NCBI RefSeq assembly: GCF_035712165.1
Contig: NZ_DASTBH010000246.1
Coordinates: 1 to 8,438 of the forward strand
Length of the DNA: 8,438 bases
From: DASYTH01 sp035712165
Lineage (GTDB): Bacteria > Actinomycetota > Actinomycetes > Mycobacteriales > Pseudonocardiaceae
Reading direction: 5' to 3'
Below the pieces are notes generated by a model. It saw only the letters and a list, made by a program, of their open reading frames with translations. It ran no database searches and was not told the DNA's origin. Positions 5,525-8,438 of the stretch are shown here, one piece after another (the first letter of the stretch is position 1; each line of letters opens with the position of its first letter). Made by a program: the position numbers and the translations under genes.

Positions 5525-5772
5525 CGCGGCGGCTCACTCCCCGGACCTCCGTGTCGCGCGAACCGCGCTCCGAAGCGGTCGCGGCGCTCAGTGTCAACAA
5601 CGACCGGTGCCGGCGGTACGGCACCTGCTCGGCCGAGGCCCCGGACCTGTTTCAGCTCACCGTCACCGGTGAGCTGCAGTACCGCCGGGCCGTCCCGGCC
5701 GAACACGTGGACCAGGCCAGGTCGGCCGTCCGCTGCTGCCCCATGCTCGCCATCGTCCTGAAGGAACGGTAG
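5521..5772 (+). CDS. Small single-cluster ferredoxin, [3Fe-4S]/[4Fe-4S] type, atypical Cys motif
   Basis: The protein has 83 residues. After a basic N-terminal extension (1-20) it shows the motif C30-R-R-Y-G-T-C36, followed by APDLFQL (40-46) and, near the end, C72-C73-P74. This is the pattern of the small bacterial ferredoxins that serve cytochrome P450s and oxygenases. There the middle position of CXX-X-XXC is often not cysteine, and three cysteines hold a [3Fe-4S] cluster. Here that position is Tyr33. Either C72 or C73 could be the third ligand; C73 fits the usual C-P pair. It would pass electrons from the flavin reductase encoded next to the membrane haem protein. The ATG overlaps the preceding stop (ATGA), and its own stop directly abuts the next start, so the three genes are translationally coupled. 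Confidence 0.88.
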   Translation: MTRRLTPRTSVSREPRSEAVAALSVNNDRCRRYGTCSAEAPDLFQLTVTGELQYRRAVPAEHVDQARSAVRCCPMLAIVLKER

Positions 5773-7563
5773 ATGCCCAAGAGCGAACGAATCGTCATCG
5801 TCGGAGCCGGCGCCGCCGGGGTCCGCGCGGCGGAACGGTTGCGCGAGCAGAACTTCGACGGCGAACTGGTGATCGTCAGCGAGGAGCCGTACCGGCCGTA
5901 CCACCGCCCGGCGCTGTGCAAGCAGATCCTCACCGGTCAGCTGCGTCCCAAGGACATCGTGCTGCCGGTGCACACCGAACTGGACGCGATCTGGCGCTAC
6001 GGCGCGCGGGCCACCCGACTCGACCCGGACGAGCACATCGTGACGCTGCCCGGTGACGAGCGGATCCGCTACGACGGGCTGGTCATCGCGACCGGTGTCC
6101 AGGCCCGGCACCTGCCGGGCGCCCCGCGGCAGGACCCGCGGGTCCAGGTACTGCGCACCATGGCCGACTCGGCCGCGGTGCGTCGCGCGATCGCTCACGG
6201 CCGCGGTGGGGTGGCCGTGATCGGAGGCGGCTTCGTGGCCTGCGAGGTGGCCGCCGCCGCGGTCGACCTCAACCGTCAGGCGACGATCATCACGCGCGAG
6301 GACCGGTTGCTGGACCGGGTGCCGGGCGTCGAGTTCGGCGAGGCCGTGCACGATCTGCACGAGTCCAACGGCGTTCAGGTGATCACGCAGGTCTCCGTGC
6401 GGGACTGGGTCTCGCAGGCCGACGGCGTCGCGGTGTACCTGACCGACGGCCGGGTCGTGGTGGCGTCCTGCGTGGTGCTCGGTGTCGGCAGCGTGCCGAC
6501 CGTCGACTGGCTGCGCGGCTCCGGACTGATCCTGGACGACGGGATCATGTGTGACCCCACCTGCCACGCCGTCGGCGCGAACGACATCGTGGTGGCCGGG
6601 GACGTCGCGCGCTGGCCGAACCTGCGCTTCGACACCATGCCGCGCCGGGTCGAGCACTGGACCCACGCGATCGAGATGGGCCGGGCCGCCGCGGACAACC
6701 TGCTTGCCGGGCATGCCGCCGCACAGCCGTTCACGCCGGTGCCGCGGTTCTGGTCGGAGCAGCACGGGGTTCGGATCCAGGCCGCCGGCCTGCCCGCCCT
6801 GGCGCAGGACACCGTGGAACTGGCCGGCGAGGCGACCATCGGGCACCGGGTGACCGGCTACGTCAGCGACGGATCGCTGGTCGGCGTGCTCGCCTGGGAC
6901 AGCCCGCGCGGCATGCTGCGCTGGACCGACGAGCTGGAACACCAGACCGGGCAGGCGATGCGCCGCCGGATGGCCGGCGAGCCGGAGCGCGGCGTGCGCC
7001 GGACCTACCACGAGTTCGCGGAGACGCCGCCGATGCAGCAGCCGGCGATGTTCGCCGACACGCAGGAGTTCCCACGCCCGGTGTTCGCCGAGCCGGAGAC
7101 GCTCGTGGCCCGGCCGGTCGCGCCGCCGCCGTTCCGGCCCGCTCCCCCGGTCATGCCGCCCATGCCGGTGGCCCAGCCGTACATCCCGGTCGCGCCACCG
7201 GTTCCGGTCGCCCAGCACGCTCCGGTCGCACAGTATGTTCCGGTCGAGCAGCCCGAGCCGGTTGCCGAGCAGGACTACTCGGAGCCGGAGTTCGTCGAGT
7301 TGGCTCTGCCGGAGGAGTTCGAGATCCCGGACGTGGTGCCGGACATGTCGAAGCTCGGGCCGGCCGAGCTCAGCCTGCCGAACATCCCGGTTCCGGCCGA
7401 ACTGCTCGCGATCGGCGCCGCGATGGACGGAATGGGCAGCGGCGGGCAGCGGATGCATCCGATGCACCCGGCGCAGGCGAACATGGATCCGGCGGAGACC
7501 AGCGTCTTCGGCATGCCGCCGGTGCAGTCGCACGCCCCGGATCTGCGCGACCTGTTCCGGTAG
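5773..7563 (+). CDS. FAD-dependent NAD(P)H:ferredoxin reductase with long Pro-rich C-terminal tail
   Basis: The protein has 596 residues. Residues 1-400 are a complete reductase of the putidaredoxin/rubredoxin reductase type. The FAD-binding G11-A-G13-A-A-G16 is followed by an acidic strand end (VSEE, 35-38). RPALCK (45-50) and ATGVQAR (106-112) follow. The NAD(P) site is VIGGGFVACEVA (149-160), and the second FAD motif is VAGDVA (274-279). It would oxidise NAD(P)H and reduce the ferredoxin encoded just upstream. Family members end near 400-420 residues; this one continues with a low-complexity tail (about 413-596) of Pro/Val/Ala/Gln and then Glu/Met-rich sequence with PVAQ-like repeats, ending DLRDLFR. 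The ATG directly follows the ferredoxin stop and is served by AAGGA inside that gene. The stop abuts the stop of the convergent GH13 gene. Confidence 0.92.
   Translation: MPKSERIVIVGAGAAGVRAAERLREQNFDGELVIVSEEPYRPYHRPALCKQILTGQLRPKDIVLPVHTELDAIWRYGARATRLDPDEHIVTLPGDERIRYDGLVIATGVQARHLPGAPRQDPRVQVLRTMADSAAVRRAIAHGRGGVAVIGGGFVACEVAAAAVDLNRQATIITREDRLLDRVPGVEFGEAVHDLHESNGVQVITQVSVRDWVSQADGVAVYLTDGRVVVASCVVLGVGSVPTVDWLRGSGLILDDGIMCDPTCHAVGANDIVVAGDVARWPNLRFDTMPRRVEHWTHAIEMGRAAADNLLAGHAAAQPFTPVPRFWSEQHGVRIQAAGLPALAQDTVELAGEATIGHRVTGYVSDGSLVGVLAWDSPRGMLRWTDELEHQTGQAMRRRMAGEPERGVRRTYHEFAETPPMQQPAMFADTQEFPRPVFAEPETLVARPVAPPPFRPAPPVMPPMPVAQPYIPVAPPVPVAQHAPVAQYVPVEQPEPVAEQDYSEPEFVELALPEEFEIPDVVPDMSKLGPAELSLPNIPVPAELLAIGAAMDGMGSGGQRMHPMHPAQANMDPAETSVFGMPPVQSHAPDLRDLFR
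7165..7272 (+). repeat. PVAQ-type degenerate repeat in the reductase tail
   Basis: Residues 465-500 contain recurring PVAQ, PVA-P, PVEQ and PVAE units at intervals of about 5-9 residues. It is low-complexity coding sequence rather than a DNA element, and it marks the tail as unstructured or extended. Confidence 0.55.
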
Positions 7564-8438
7564 TCAGTCCTCGGCGACGATCACACCCTCGTCGCCGCGC
7601 AGGGTCAGCGGACCGGTCACCTCGCCGGTCCGGTCCAACCCGGTGGCCAGCACGATGCGGCCGGTCACCGGGACCGGGACGATCCGTTGGCAGGACTCGA
7701 GGTTGAGCGCGACGACCAGGCTCCGGCCGTCGTGCCGGCGCCGGTACACCAGCAGCCCGGCGTCCGCGGCGAGGCGCTGGTAGGCGCCGATGGACAGCGC
7801 GGACTCGCTGCGGCGCAAGGCGATCAGCGCCCGGTACAGGGACAGCACGGAGGTCGCGGCGCGACGTTGCGCGGCCACGCCGGGGTGCGCCGGCCCCAGC
7901 GGCAGCCACGGTCGCACATCCGGCGGGCAGAACCCGGCATTGCGCCCGGCTGTCCAGCGCATCGGTGTGCGGGCCGGGTCGCGGCCGACGCCGATCCCGG
8001 GAACCCGTAGCTCGTAGGGATCCCGCACCAGGTGCGCGGGCACGGCCACGTCCGGCATGCCGATCTCGTCGCCGTAGTACAGGATCGGCGTGCCGCGCAG
8101 GGTGAGCAGCAGCATCGCCGCCACCCGCGCTCGCGCCGGGCCGACCCGGGTGGCGATCCGGCTGCGGTCATGGTTGCCCAGCGCCCAGTTCGGCCAGGCG
8201 CCGGACGGCAGGGCGGCCTGGTAGCTGTCCACCAGCGCGGCGATGTGCTCGCCGGAGTAGGGCGCCGCGATGAGGTGCATGTTGGCCGGCAGGTGCACAC
8301 CGTCGCCGGCTCGCCCGTAGTAGCGGACCAGCCGGTGAAACGGCAGGTACAACTCGGCGATCAGCAGGCCGTCGTCGTCGCCCCGGTGGCCGTCCAGCGC
8401 CGCGCGCAGTTCGGTGACGATCTCCAGGTTCTCCGGCC
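7564..8438 (-). CDS. GH13 alpha-amylase-family glucosidase, C-terminal part (truncated by window edge)
   Basis: The frame stays open to the right edge, so only the last 290 or so codons are present. Before the TTG at 8352 it reads LLIAE; the Glu at 8353-8355 is the expected general acid of GH13. Downstream are LGNHDRSR (the conserved NHD, Asp at 8167-8169, is the transition-state stabiliser), LYYGDEIGM, and GRDPARTPMRW with PWLP. These motifs are typical of alpha-glucosidases and oligo-1,6-glucosidases, which release glucose from short malto- or isomalto-oligosaccharides. A C-terminal beta domain (LVVALNLES and after) follows. The nucleophile Asp and the rest of the barrel lie outside the window. 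No signal peptide can be judged. It converges with the reductase gene without any spacer. Confidence 0.9.
   Translation of the reverse strand, partial: PENLEIVTELRAALDGHRGDDDGLLIAELYLPFHRLVRYYGRAGDGVHLPANMHLIAAPYSGEHIAALVDSYQAALPSGAWPNWALGNHDRSRIATRVGPARARVAAMLLLTLRGTPILYYGDEIGMPDVAVPAHLVRDPYELRVPGIGVGRDPARTPMRWTAGRNAGFCPPDVRPWLPLGPAHPGVAAQRRAATSVLSLYRALIALRRSESALSIGAYQRLAADAGLLVYRRRHDGRSLVVALNLESCQRIVPVPVTGRIVLATGLDRTGEVTGPLTLRGDEGVIVAED
7572..7597 (+). terminator. Hairpin just past the reductase stop, inside the 3' end of the GH13 gene
   Basis: CGGCGACGA (7572-7580) and TCGTCGCCG (7589-7597) pair over 9 bp around an eight-base loop. It begins nine bases after the reductase stop codon, the right place for a terminator of the plus-strand redox operon. 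It lies within coding sequence of the convergent gene, so the pairing could also be chance in GC-rich DNA. Confidence 0.4.

Noticed and set aside
5344..7533. 729-residue open frame on the minus strand
   Set aside because: It lies antisense to the reductase, which has clear FAD and NAD motifs. The translation is His/Arg/Asp-rich without any family signature.
1..8438. tRNA, rRNA, insertion sequence, attachment site or phage genes
   Set aside because: None seen: no transposase or integrase motifs, no terminal repeats with target duplications, and no tRNA-like cloverleaf noticed on either strand.

Overview
The window is very GC-rich, with strong G/C bias at third codon positions. Its gene content is typical of a high-GC actinobacterium: Lsr2, a zinc-containing anti-sigma factor with its ECF sigma factor, DUF4142 and DUF1996 secreted proteins, and GTG/TTG starts. 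Long antisense open frames mirror the real genes, as expected at this GC content. A filamentous actinomycete, perhaps Micromonosporaceae or Pseudonocardiales, is my guess; the sequence does not settle the family.

Left part (1-2279, all on the minus strand). Reading in transcription order, there is an ECF sigma factor of SigL type (2279-1719), its membrane-anchored zinc anti-sigma factor (1712-936), a 147-base AT-richer gap with a small palindrome and a possible promoter, the nucleoid protein Lsr2 (788-381), and the first 104 codons of a succinate-semialdehyde-dehydrogenase-like aldehyde dehydrogenase running off the left edge. The aldehyde dehydrogenase start looks leaderless.

Centre (2280-4894). 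The 204-base gap upstream of the sigma gene carries a strong match to a SigL-type ECF promoter on the plus strand: TGAACC, 16 bases, CGTA. It points into a divergent pair of genes for exported proteins: a DUF4142 protein with an N-terminal signal/anchor and a C-terminal membrane helix, and a DUF1996 protein with a long Pro/Ala/Glu linker. A 15-codon leader ORF sits between this promoter and the DUF4142 gene. A perfect 12-bp stem hairpin follows the DUF1996 gene.

Right part (4895-8438). Three tightly packed plus-strand genes (TTG start with a good RBS, then a 4-base ATGA overlap, then a zero-base junction) encode a membrane protein with the four-histidine di-heme pattern of ferric reductase/NADPH oxidase domains, a small single-cluster ferredoxin with an unusual Tyr in its cysteine motif, and an FAD/NAD(P)H ferredoxin reductase with an extra ~185-residue Pro-rich tail. 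Together they look like a split transmembrane electron-export chain: NAD(P)H to FAD to Fe-S to haem b to an outside acceptor. The last gene, convergent and abutting stop to stop, is the 3' part of a GH13 alpha-glucosidase that runs off the right edge.

The most interesting reading is that one ECF sigma/anti-sigma pair controls a neighbouring set of exported proteins of unknown function and possibly, by read-through or co-evolution, an electron-export module. The promoter match and gene packing are seen directly; the functional link between the two blocks is inference.
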